In this document: positions 1 to 10,992 of the stretch, piece by piece
Layout of the letters: each line of letters opens with the position of its first letter
Numbering within the stretch: the first letter of the stretch is position 1
Assembly (NCBI GenBank): GCA_002812745.2
Contig: NCSJ02000437.1
Coordinates: 1-31,852, forward strand
Reading direction: 5' to 3'
DNA: 31,852 nt
From: Scytalidium lignicola
Taxonomy: Eukaryota; Ascomycota; Leotiomycetes
The notes under the pieces: generated by a model
Told to the model about the DNA's origin: nothing
Databases searched by the model: none
The model's input: the letters and a program-made list of their open reading frames with translations, nothing else
Position numbers and translations under genes: made by a program

Positions 1-1093
1 TGTTTGTGGTGGTACCACTGGGGTAATGGTCGATACAGGAAGTGGAGGTGATGAACTTGGAATCAACGCGGTAACACGAGTCAGCGCCGATGGAGGATCC
101 AGGAGTCCTGCATTTAATGGTGTACAACCAACAAAGGATGGATCTATCGATGTCACTTCCGTTGGCATTATGAGAAGAGGGCTGCAACGGAAGAAGTCCG
201 ATACTTGCGACGCCGCGAATGACCCAAGTCCTGAGACTGTAGCGCATTCGTTGAAATCCTCAAAGTTGACAGTCGTGGTTGGAGCGTCTTCTCCACCTCC
301 TACAATCGAGCTAAGTTGACCAGCAGGGATGGAGATGGTTGCTTTCTTGCCCGCAAATGTGGCGACTACTCCGCAAAGGTTATGAGCGGTCATTTTATCA
401 ATTACCATATAGATGGATGGGGATGTGCTACAAGTCATTAGCCGCAAGTTGATCTACACATATCAGGATTGGTCTTACAAGGTAAAGCCGTCATCATCGA
501 CTATTGTCGACCCTGAGAAGCCGGAGGGTGCAGGCGTGGGCCAGTAGATCAGCTGCACAGTGTTGCCGGTGAGTGTACAGGAGCTGCAGCATGGCGATAC
601 AAACGTGGGAAGCGGAGCAGGAACCTCAGTCTCCGTGGTGGTTACGAAGACGACGGAAGACCCGACGAATGAGACAGGGAAGGACGTGACTATTGTCGTT
701 GTCTGAGGGACTTGGTCGGTAAAGTTGGCAAAAGCGGACGAGACACAGAAGGCACTGAGCACGGGATCAGTGCTGTAACCCGTGAGGTATTCCTCTATTA
801 CGGCGAGTTCACCTCCCTCAAAGATAGGTACAGTTGAGAAGGAGCTAGCAGGAGAGAATGAAGGCGTGGACGAGGAAGGAGCCGGAGTGATGGAGGCCGG
901 TACTGATGAGTTGGCGACTACTGTAGTTTTACAGTTAGCCAAAGCTACAGCTTTAGTGCCAATAGGTTTGATAGCAGTCATTGCTCGAAGGAGCTCTGGA
1001 TTGACTACTTTTATTATACATACCTGATTGAGCATTAGCAGCACGGAATGCAAGTAACGCTGCCACGACGGACCGAGAGACTGGAGCCCACAT
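1..1093 (-). CDS. Secreted Ser/Thr/Pro-rich surface protein, partial
   Basis: Three exons on the minus strand: 1093-1024, 920-479 and 427 running off the window at base 1. The start at 1093 gives an N-terminus MWAPVSRSVVAALLAFRAANA that reads as a signal peptide, which favours this start over the in-frame ATG near 1053 of the second exon's frame. Intron 1 (1023-921) opens GTATGT, has a GCTAAC branch point and ends CAG; intron 2 (478-428) opens GTAAGA, has GCTAATG and ends TAG. Phases match at both junctions and the last exon stays open for 427 bases. The mature part has a Ser/Thr/Pro-rich stretch, then Cys-containing blocks (SPCCSSC) and a segment with AHNLCGVVATFAGKK and FEDFNECATVSGLG. These look like a conserved fungal extracellular family, but I cannot name a domain. 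The role is unknown; a wall-associated or secreted location is inferred from the signal peptide and composition. The C-terminus, and so any GPI signal, is outside the window. Confidence 0.82.
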
Positions 1094-3643
1094 CGTCGCG
1101 AGAGAATGAAGATGATGCACTGTTTGTCGTCGTCGTCGTCGTCGTCGTCATACAGGAATGAAGACAGAAGAGAAGCAGAGAGAGGACGAGGCCGTCCCTA
1201 AGTAAATAAAGAGAGGAGGTCGGAGCCGAGGACGACGAGGGTATAGCCGTATAGCCAACACCTTGGGTTGACTACCAGTACCACGACCACACAAGCTTGC
1301 CGACGCAGCAAGAAAGATTAAGCATTACAGTATTAAAGTTATAGGTTGCGCAAGTAAGTTCCACTCATTCCACTCATGGCCTCAATGCAACTGCAACCAC
1401 TACTGTACTGTACTAGGACCTTCTGCTGCTGCTTGCAGGACCGGGCATCGTGAGCTGAGAGCCACACTTCTGCCACGATAATCGAGTGACGCCCATGGGT
1501 ATGAGGTTTGGCGCGTAAGCACTAGCCGGCAATGAAATGAGAGGACCTGAAAGCAATTCGAGACCTTCAAGGGCCATGGTGATCGTCGTTGGTCAAAGTT
1601 GAGACAGCACAGTACAGTACTGCGCTTCTATAACTAGATTTGTTGTTATTGTGATGATGAGGTTGAGGTTGATACTGATAATGATGGTAGAAGAGGAGTT
1701 TCTTGGTGAGAGCGCAACCAACCAATTACGCGTTGCCGATCGTTGTTGTTGCTTTGCAGGCGGGCTCTAACCAGACTCGGCTAGAGCTAGGGCTGAGCTG
1801 CGTTTGTGCCTGAAACGGTTCCTGGGGCACTAAGCGGCGTCATGCTGAATCCGGCTAACGTAGGCTTTGGTGTTCTTCAATTGGATGGTTGTCGACAGCC
1901 GTTGCACTTCCGTTTCTGGTGGTGGACGAACAGTCGTAAGTTACTTACAGTAGTAAATGATTTTGTAATTAGTACGACCCCGTTCTTGATACAGAAAAAA
2001 ACAGTAAGTCAAGGCTAGCTACTTGCAATGTTTGTTTAGCTCCAGTAGGTAGTATCTCCCTACGTCCTTCTATGCTTTCATGCTTTCCTGCCTACGAAAG
2101 ATAATACAGCACGTACTATATTTACTATGGTACCGTACGCTATCATGAATATGGGCTGTATGTCCAAAAGTGCAAATTACGGTTTTTGGAGCTGTCAGCA
2201 CCGCATCTCGAAGCGGCCTAGCCCGTCCAATCTTTTCCACTCTTTCCTGAATTTCTTTCACCCTAAAGGTCAGCACTAACGGATGACTAAGGCCCACCTT
2301 AAAATACTGTGGTACGTACGTACAGTAATACAGTAGTTACAGTAATTTACGAGGGGTCTTAAAAACGTTAGCTGTGCGAGCACCAAGGAATTTGCCCCTC
2401 TGATTTGCCCTCCCAAGCACGTGATGCCATCGAAGCTTACACAAGAGAGATAATTACGGTACAGTACAGTTCAGTACAGTACTGTTAAACACTACGGTAA
2501 TACATTACCACGCACAAGAAAATGTTATGTTAATTACTGTATGTCTGCTGCACAATTTACTTATCGCGTTAGCTACTTTAAAGTTAAAGCTTTCCATGCA
2601 TAATGTTTCTGATGAAATATCTAGGATCAAACTTTATGTGTGGTTTTGGGCCATCCTGCCTTGTACGGCCGAAACATCAGCTGTTGCAATTACAGTACAA
2701 GAACAATTGTGGCCGTGTTTATGATACAACAGTACAGTGATAATACGGCCGCCACGGTACCATCAAAACATGTGATCACAAGAGAGAAACGTTCAAACAT
2801 CAGCGCCAAAGAAGCGTCAGATACCGTACTATGGTATCTTGATGTGCTGGTTGGCTGCCGTGTTTTACCGCCTGGGGCATTGTAATCTCACACCATCTCA
2901 CCACCCTTGCAATTTTCCGACATCAGAGACGGCAACTTGGGTCATTCTAGTTCGGCCTACTACTGTACTGTACTTTACATACAGTACTAAGTGCTTCTTC
3001 CTCTTCAACATCGTGAATTCTATTTCACTTCTACCAGAGCAACACAACCACAAAACCAACCACGTCCCAAACTTTGTCGAGACAAAGGATGTAAGCGAGG
3101 CTTAACCAGCTTCCTAATCGAATCTGACCACGATGGATTTGAAATCGCATTACCCAAGTCAGTCTAGGGTTTCCCTTAGGGCTGACAGGTCTGACATGGC
3201 TTACCCATGAGAATCCACCGCAAGCACCAGCTGTACCGAAGACCACTGCCCCTTCTGGAACTGCTCATCCTCTGTCTCACCGCAGGATTCCCAATGGCAG
3301 TGGCAGAATACAACAACGGTGCAGGACGGCGGACCGATGGGTGGTAATTAAGAAACAACAATGGCTGCCGTAACCTCAGTCCCTAATCACTGTACTTACT
3401 GTACAGACCTTCCCCGGACTTCTTCTGCTCGGCAAATCTCTGCATTGATTAATTAAGTAGTTCTTTTGCTGGTACAGTAGAAGAAGGTGGTGGCTGTCCT
3501 AGACCTTTCACGTCGTTGCAGCACCTTTCACCTATTTCCTCCAGCTGCTTCTTCCCCACCAGCGACGACCTTGGAACGAATGAGCCTCTGGTAAACCGAA
3601 CGGCGCGCACAGTCGTGCACATATAGAAGAGGAAGAGAGATAT
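1094..3643. other. Divergent intergenic region, 2.55 kb
   Basis: This stretch separates two divergently transcribed surface-protein genes. I find no convincing gene in it: the open frames are short, lack splice-supported extensions and have no recognisable protein character. It holds a GTC microsatellite near the left edge and many copies of TACAGTAC/ACAGTAC-like words (for example around 1404, 1610, 2320, 2465, 2692, 2730, 2962, 2985, 3395 and 3472). It presumably carries both promoters and 5' leaders; I could not assign individual sites. Confidence 0.6.
1126..1149. repeat. (GTC)8 microsatellite
   Basis: Eight perfect GTC units lie 33 bases upstream of the start codon of the minus-strand surface-protein gene, so on the transcript side they read GAC. 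They are probably in its 5' leader or core promoter. Confidence 0.9.
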
Positions 3644-6322
3644 ATGTTGGCCATCCGGTTCACCGCGCTGCTCCTGCTCCTGTCTCAGGATGCGGTGAAG
3701 ACAACAGCAGCGGCCGCTGCGATCCAGTCAAGAGCCGACAACACTTCTGTCATTTCTCCCATCGTCTTTCCTCCATCGCAAAACTGGTATGTTTGCTGCC
3801 TTTATGTACTGAATTTCGGTTCAAAACTATCGATTTTGTTGTTTGACTTGGATGTTACTGTTACATCACTCTCCTCATACCATCTGCAGGACACCACTGA
3901 CATCCAAGACATCACAGGGACGGAATTGATGGCCCGTGGTCCAGTTTTACCTTACGCATAGGCAATCCAGCGCAGGTTGTGCGTGTGTTTCCTGCAACAT
4001 CCGGAACTTTCACCACCGTCGTCCTTAACTTGACTTGTAATGCAACGAGCAACCCGACAATATGTTCCGAAGGCCGCGGTAGAACCTTCGACCCCTCGAA
4101 GTCCAAAACATGGCAAGATCAAGGATTATTCGGCCTGGGGATGCAAGTCAACCTGGGCTATTCGAGCATCAATGGAGACTTTGGGCTCGACAGCGAGGGC
4201 TTCAGCATCGCTAAGCTCCCGGACCTCACATTTCCGAACCAGATTATTGCAGGCACCGCGGACAATAATTTCTACATAGGTACCTTTGGTCTGGGCACAC
4301 AACCGACCAACTTCACGGGATTCGCAGACCCTCACCCAAGTTTCTTCACGTCTCTGAGGAGTAACAAGAATACGCCTAGCTATACCTGGTCGTACACTGC
4401 CGGTGCACAGTATCGTAAGTGTTGAATCTCTCTTACATTTTGATGCTGGTGCTGCTATGTAATACTTAATTGACCCCCGCTTACCATCTGGTTTCTTGCT
4501 TTGTAGAGCTTACTGGTGTCTTTGGTAATTTGGTCTTTGGAGGATATGACAGTTCACTGTTCGTTCCGAACAATCTCACCATCCCTATGTCGCCCGATGT
4601 CTCACGTGATTTGGTCGTTGGAGTCCAGGGTATTGCACTATCGACTAACACGTCTGAGGTGACGACGAATCTTCTCCCGTCCGGAGGGATCTTCTCTTTC
4701 GTGGACTCCACCCTGCCGTTCATCTGGCTCCCGGTAGATGCCTGTCAGGCTTTTGAGAGGGCTTTCGGATTGACATGGAACGAGGCCCTCGAGTTGTACC
4801 TTGTAAATGACACTCAACACACCATTTTGCAGAACCAGAATCTCAGCGTGACGTTTACCTTGGGTGTGGAGAGGTCTGGTGGAGAAACGGTGGACATCAC
4901 ACTTCCGTACGCTGCCTTTGACAAAACAGCTAGCCCACCCCTCGTGAGGAATACGACGAGCTACTTTCCCCTAAAGAGAGCCGCGAATGAAACTCAGTAT
5001 ACTCTGGGACGGACATTCCTTCAGGAAGCGTAAGCACCTCCTTTTACCAGTTATCATACCTCTTAAAACGTGACCGAACTTTTTTTTTATTTTTACTGAT
5101 AATCCCGCCATCGAATAGACATCTGATAGCAGACTATGAACGGCAAAACTTTTCCTTATCACAATGCCAGTTCATACCTGGAGCGAAACAAAACATAGTC
5201 ACGATCAGGTCACTCGCAGACGAAACCAGCCAGCCAAATTCAACCGGTTCCAATTCACTCAGCGGTGGTGCTATAGCTGGCATTGTCATTGCACCTATTA
5301 TCGCTCTCCCCGCTCTCTTTTTCATCTTCGCCTACAAAAAGAAGGTCTTTATCTTCAAGGAGAAACCTACTGATGCACCAAAACCCGGCTCCGATGATGC
5401 TAGCCACTCTCCGGCAGATGGCGCACCTGATACCAGCGCGTATGCTGAAACTGCTGCAGCCACCACGAACGCTGCACCTCCTGATCCTACAAGTCCTGAA
5501 CTAGAAGGCGGTGCACTACCAAAATCAGTGGCTGAGGCCATGAGCAAGCCTGTTGGTGTAGAGATGGATACCAACGATCTGACTGGATATTACGCGCCTA
5601 AGACGGCGGAGATGGAGGATCCTACACCTGCCGCGGTAGAATTGGGTGATTCTCCTGAAAGGCATATCCATGAGATGTTTGATGAAAGCGTGTATCGTGA
5701 ACTGGCTCCTTCTGGGTCAGCAGATACCGCAGGTTCCCAGGCAAGGAATGGCGACATCCCCCGCTCGGAGAGGCCGTTTAGTTTTGTTGAGACACCATTA
5801 AGCGCATTGCAAAGCCCGATCTTACCAGCCTACCGACCGCGAGAGGAGGACGAGAACGGTACATGGTCATCGACGATCAGCTCTGGTTTTGGAACGAGTT
5901 TGGCTAGTGGAGCCGGAGCCGGAGCCGCATCCACAAGCTATCCCGTAGACAGGAAGGAGCCGATTGAGGAGGAGGAGGAGAATCATAGCAATGTGCAAGA
6001 ACAACAACCTCAACCGCAACCAGAATCACAACCGCAATCGCCTGAGACTCCTCAGACGCCTCAGACGCCTCACACTCTAGCCCAAACTGAGAGTCGGCAG
6101 CAGGCTCATCTATCGGATGAAATAACTGCGCTCATGTCAGCGGCATCAGGACCAGTACCTGCATTTGCAGAGGATGGGCAACCGCGAGTTCCTCCAGCAG
6201 TTCCGGCGACGACGACGACACAACCAGCAGCGACGGATATAATAAGTCCTGCATTACCGGGGGGCGCGGAAGCAAACCGAGAGCAAGAGAAATCAGAAAA
6301 GGACGAAGAGGCAGGATATTAA
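3644..6322 (+). CDS. Membrane-anchored pepsin-like protein (A1 fold, degenerate active site)
   Basis: Four exons (3644-3786, 3918-4414, 4507-5029, 5119-6322) encode 788 residues. Junctions are phase-consistent and rebuild family signatures: the first gives QNWDGIDGPWSSFTLRIG, the second AQYQLTGVFGNLVFGGYDSS, the third RTFLQEAHLIADYE. Layout: signal peptide about 1-22, pepsin-like ectodomain about 45-420 with many N-glycosylation sequons, a membrane span about 438-459 (GGAIAGIVIAPIIALPALFF) followed by KKK, and a roughly 330-residue cytoplasmic tail with Pro/Gln repeats (QPQPQPE, PQTPQTPH). In active pepsins both lobes carry DTG/DSG. Here the first site reads RVFPATSG (70-77), with no Asp, and the second FVDSTLP (278-284). 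It therefore probably cannot cleave by the usual mechanism. It resembles the fungal family often annotated as acid protease-like; a binding or sensing role is inferred, not shown. Confidence 0.88.
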
Positions 6323-7612
6323 ATAGAACCGTATATATGAGCGCGAGAGATGATTTTCTATATACTTTTGGGTAAAGGAGTGCGGCTGTCAATTTTAACC
6401 AAGAAAGGCACTGACCGTCGTGATACTTAATTAATTAATTACACAGGCCTTCATTCATTGTGNTTTTTTCTTTGATAGATTAGNTTTTTTTTTTCCTTTT
6501 GCGTTGCATTGCATTGGAATCCTGGGTTTTGCTTTTTATTTTTGGTTTTTTGGAGAGTCTTGGTGTCATTTCCTGGAGAGTCCTTCTGGACTGTGGCTGT
6601 GTGATAAGGAAGTTTGTGAGGGAGTTGTGGGTTGTAATTGGGAGATGTACATACCATATTACTATATACCTCTATAAACATATATGATGATAAAATTTAT
6701 GAAGAGTTAATCAAGGTACTTGGCTTGAAGTCATTTAATGGGGTTGGTTGCTAGGCCACACTAGATCCGAAGACTGCAAGTGATTAGTTAAGCTTGACCA
6801 AAATTCTTGGCTACAAGTATTTATCCTTTGACTATTTTGTATTCTATTGTACAATCTTCACATCAACGTCTCTCCATGATATCATAAGAGAAATAACCAA
6901 TGGCTTCATCCTCTGCCTTTTTATTTGCCGGTCGTATTCTCGGATTGCCAACTCCTGATCGTCAAAGCTACCCCTCTCTTAACCTGCTATATGCTACAAT
7001 CCTATTCGACCATCGAACATCAAAGATCCCCGGATTTTTCTTGTTCTTCTCTCCCACCTCCACCTCCACCTAGACAGTATTAACCCACAGAAAATCTTAA
7101 TAATACCCCCGCAATGACACCGGTTATTCTTCCGAGCGAGTCCCTGATTTTATTTTATTTTATAATTTTTACTTTGTCTCTTAGGTAATCTTTTCTATCC
7201 AACTCTCATCGCCCATTGGGTTCTATCCCGTGAGTGTACAGTTAAGCCCCCGAGTGTGCCGTGTGGCAAAACAAAAACCCCCAAAAAAGGCCCGTGGAGT
7301 TCGGCCAGGAATCCGGGATGACGTCGTTTAATGATGAGAGATCAAGGTTTTTCTTGATANTTTTTTGTTTATTGGGGTACGCGCTAGATGAGTTTTTTGG
7401 AATGAAGATTGACAGGGCAGAGGAAGGGGAAGGGGAAGGGGATGAGAAAGGAGGGGGGATGGATGTGCGGGGATGTGTGGGAAATATATTTTTATTTAAT
7501 TGCTGGGATGTTCCCCCTTTGTTTTAAGGAATTATTAATTACNAGGGATTTTTTGTAANTAANTCCTTTTTGATTTTTTGATAAGTTGTGACACCTTTTT
7601 TTGTTTGTTGAG
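6323..7612. other. Intergenic region with ambiguous bases
   Basis: It lies between two plus-strand genes and contains no supportable gene. Single Ns occur at 6463, 6484, 7360, 7543, 7559 and 7563, mostly beside or near T runs. A short (GGGGAA)-like purine repeat lies around 7426-7445 and AT-rich stretches are common. The right part must hold the promoter of the downstream glycosidase gene. Confidence 0.6.
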
Positions 7613-10531
7613 ATGGTGATTCTTGGGTTCTGCTTGATGTGGTTGTCGTGGTCCTTCGGGATGATGGGGCTGGTGATGGGTGTGGCGCTGGACGAGAAGG
7701 ATGATGGCAATGGCAATGGCAATGGGGAGGCTTTGTTGCCCTGCGGAGAGGCGTTTTATTATATGTCTAAGGTGAGTTGAAAGAGAAAGAAAGAAAAATG
7801 TTTTAAGTATTCCTTTGATGTTTTGTAAATTTTTATTTTATTTATTTTAATGGGTTCAATTCTAGTATACATGCTATGATGGAAACTTTCTTTGTCCTGT
7901 CCTAAATGATGAACCGACTCTGCGATGTGGTCCGGATTGCTATCTCCCAGAGATGTACTCGTGAGTAGAAACATATATATTCCCCTCTTAATTGGCATCC
8001 TGCAGTCACTTAGAAAGAATACAGATGCTCAAATGGACATCTGGTTTATCCTCCGGTCTCAACCGCCACTTCCACTGCACCTGTCTCTACGCCTTCCTCA
8101 ACCAATTCCACATCCCCAGGCTCCATTCCTGGAGTGTGTACCTCTAATGCAACAACTCTCCACCTGAGCTCACCACCTTATGAGAACTACTTCCATTCAG
8201 ATTGTCATTCTTCCTCCCAGGTTGTCGTCGTCTCCCCTCTCCCAGAAAGCAACCTTACAATCATTGGCCAACGATTCCTTGTTGCTTGGCCAGCTGGGAA
8301 CAGCGGCGTAGCAGCATGGTTTGCGCCGGAAAATGGAGTCAACGGAACGTTAGCTATTCAAGTAGTCAATTCTTCAATTGGAGAGCCTCTGGGTGCTATA
8401 TACGAGGTGCCTACCGCCATGGGTGGAGATGAGAATCGAAATGGGAACGCGTCATTTGGTATCAGCACCACGATTGAATTTAACAGCTCTGCCACCTTGA
8501 CACTAGCAATCCTAGGAAGTATCCGGACAATTCGAGATTTCACCGAGGGTCCTAGTCTCCTTCGACCGGAGATTCAAGACGCCATAGTGTACGGTCTCAT
8601 GGACAACGGAGCGGGAGTCAAGCTTAGCAGGATGTGGCTGGATAATACAACGACTACGACGCTCACTTTCGAAAGCACCAGCACTTCCAATTTAATTGCT
8701 CTCAAAAATTCCACAAATTCCACGGTTGCTACGTTTCCCGCGGGGACATATACCGTTAATGCGATGTTCAACTACCCGCAACTGACACCGCTCTCTGTTT
8801 CTAGCGTCCTCTCGCCCTCTTCCCAGGATATCATCACCCAATCTCCCCAGCAAACGGCAGCTCTATCGTTTCTATCGTATACAACAAAGCTTCTTGCTGG
8901 AGCTTGGCGGTTTTTGACATACTTTGGAAGAGATTCTATGATCTCTGCAATGCTGCTTGAGCCAGTATTGAGTGAGGGACAGGGTGGTGCTATTGAAGCT
9001 GTTCTAGCGGCGGTGTTGGAGAGAATTAATGCTACGGCTGAGGATGGGAGTGTCTGCCATGAGGAAACGATTGGGTAAATTCCTTCTCCTTGGACTCTGA
9101 TCTCTTAACTTGTGGTAGGAATTGGATTTTGATGTGGTGCTAACAGTAGTCTATAGGGATTACGCCACTTGGTTGAACCAGCAGGATAATATTACGAGCA
9201 CTGCACCGCAGTGTAATTATGCTATGGTTAGTTACTCTTTTTTCCCTTTTCTTTTTATATTTCTCTTTTGATCTGATTGGGGATATGATAGTATAATCTA
9301 CGAGAAAGAAGACTAATATAAATGTAGATTGACTCGGATTACTACCTTCCTGTACTGATGGACCGCTATTTTGTACAAAATTCAAAGGGATCTGCGAGGG
9401 CTTCTGAATTCCTTAGGTAAGAAAGAAATTGTAAAATCCAGACTTGACTTTATATTTACACTCAATCGTAGTACGAAGGCGTCTTTCTTCCCAGCTTCCT
9501 CCAACTTAACCTATGGCCAACTATTTACCCTCACGGCTTCTAAGATCGTAAATCTCGCCCGTCCGTTTGCTAGTCCTGGAAATCAAACCATTCAGAACCT
9601 AATGCATCTGAAAGATGGACAGATTGTAGGCCAATGGCGCGATTCGACCTATGGTATTGGAGGGGGTAGGATACCTTACGATGTGAACACTGGATTAGCA
9701 CCTGCTGCATTGAGGAGCATTGCAAGTTTAACGAAGGCTGGCCTGTTGACTAGATTTAATGCGAGTGAAATTGAGAGTATGGCACAAGTCTGGGAAGACG
9801 AGACGTTAAAGTTTTTCGAAGTCAGGGTCAAGCAATCTGATGCTAAGTCCTTACTGACGAGTTACTCTGCGGGTCTCAACATTCCTTCTCAATCCACCGT
9901 CCCGGACTCTGATATCGTCTTCCACGGCCTATCCCTCGATGGTAACAACAATCTCAGCCAAGTCCAAGTCATGAACACAGACGACTGTTTCCGACACTTC
10001 CTATTGAATACAACCAACCAAACCCAACTAACAAGCTTCCTAAATTCCACCGCAAACAATATCCAATGGCGCTTCCCAGCAGGACTCTACACGGATGTAG
10101 GAATACTAGTTGCTAACCCTGCATACGGAGACAACCTAGTATATGTAGCTAATTGGACCAACAACGCCTACCACGGCACCGTAGTTTGGAGCTGGCCACA
10201 AGCCATGCTTGCACGAGGACTCGAGCTACAATTGTCACGATGCAACTCGTCCTCCTCTGTAACAGAAGCACCAGCATTCTGCAACGACACAAGTGTTTAC
10301 GGGAACGTAAAAAGGGCATATAACACCCTCTGGGATGTCATCGAAGCCAACTCGGCGCATCTGGAGACGGAAGTCTGGTCGTGGAACTATGATAATAGCA
10401 CCGGGAAGTTTGGGTACGTGGATTTCGGCACGTTACCGCCGCCTGCGGGACAAAGTCCTACGGAGAGCGATATTGTGCAGCTTTGGAGTCTGACATTCTT
10501 GGCTGTTACGAGGAATGAGGGGCTTCGGTAG
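7613..10531 (+). CDS. Secreted six-hairpin glycosidase, glycogen-debranching (GH133)-like
   Basis: Six exons (7613-7771, 7866-7960, 8025-9074, 9157-9226, 9328-9416, 9472-10531) encode 840 residues. The start is chosen because it yields a signal peptide (MVILGFCLMWLSWSFGMMGL). The next two exons rebuild a Cys-rich N-terminal module (CGEAFYYMSKYTCYDG, FLCPVLNDE, LRCGPDCYLPEMYSC) and a Ser/Thr/Pro linker. The core has FLTYFGRDSMISAMLL (residues about 382-397), matching the FGRD(T/S) signature of the amylo-1,6-glucosidase domain of debranching enzymes. It continues through VCHEETIGDYATWL, joined across the 9075-9156 intron, and DSDYYLPVLMDRY. GQWRDSTYGIGGGRIPYDV and a Trp-rich C-terminal region also fit an (alpha/alpha)6 barrel. 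Many N-X-S/T sequons fit secretion. Substrate is uncertain: an extracellular alpha-glucan is an inference from the family. Confidence 0.87.
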
Positions 10532-10992
10532 TTGGCATGGAGGTGTTATCCGCTTATGTGATTTTAGCTTTGATATGAGTGTAATTAGTAGATGTTTAAT
10601 GAGTGATATATGTCTTCTTTGATTCATATGTATTTCATACTAACTGTAAGTTCCACGATGCTGATACCCAAATTGACCTTGGGCGTCTAAGAGACTAAAC
10701 CAGCTTAGTATGATTAAAAAAGGGATCTAGAAAGAATAAAACAAGCCAACATCACTTACCCTTAAGTACTTACAACTAGCTTAATGTAAACACTGCTTTG
10801 GACCATTTTAGCCAAACAGAATGATATGAACCACTCAAGAAATTTTTTGAACCTTTCATACTCATTCCTGCAATTTACCTATACACTGCTTAGTTCAAAT
10901 AAATAACCTCATTAAATACCCCTTATTTTTCATCATTCATTTCTGGATCATATTCAGTAAGGGATTTCGCCGCTTTGGCAAAACAAACTCCC
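10532..10992. other. Convergent 3' intergenic region
   Basis: About 460 AT-rich bases lie between the ends of two convergent genes. It should contain both polyadenylation regions; I see no gene or repeat in it. Confidence 0.6.

Noticed and set aside
1806..3105. Several short plus-strand open frames in the divergent intergenic region
   Set aside because: None has codon or motif character, and they overlap low-complexity TACAGTAC words; they look like chance frames.
3612..3640. TATA-like CATATAG before the pepsin-like gene
   Set aside because: It lies only about 20 bases before the ATG, too close for a TATA box with a leader, so I do not call it.
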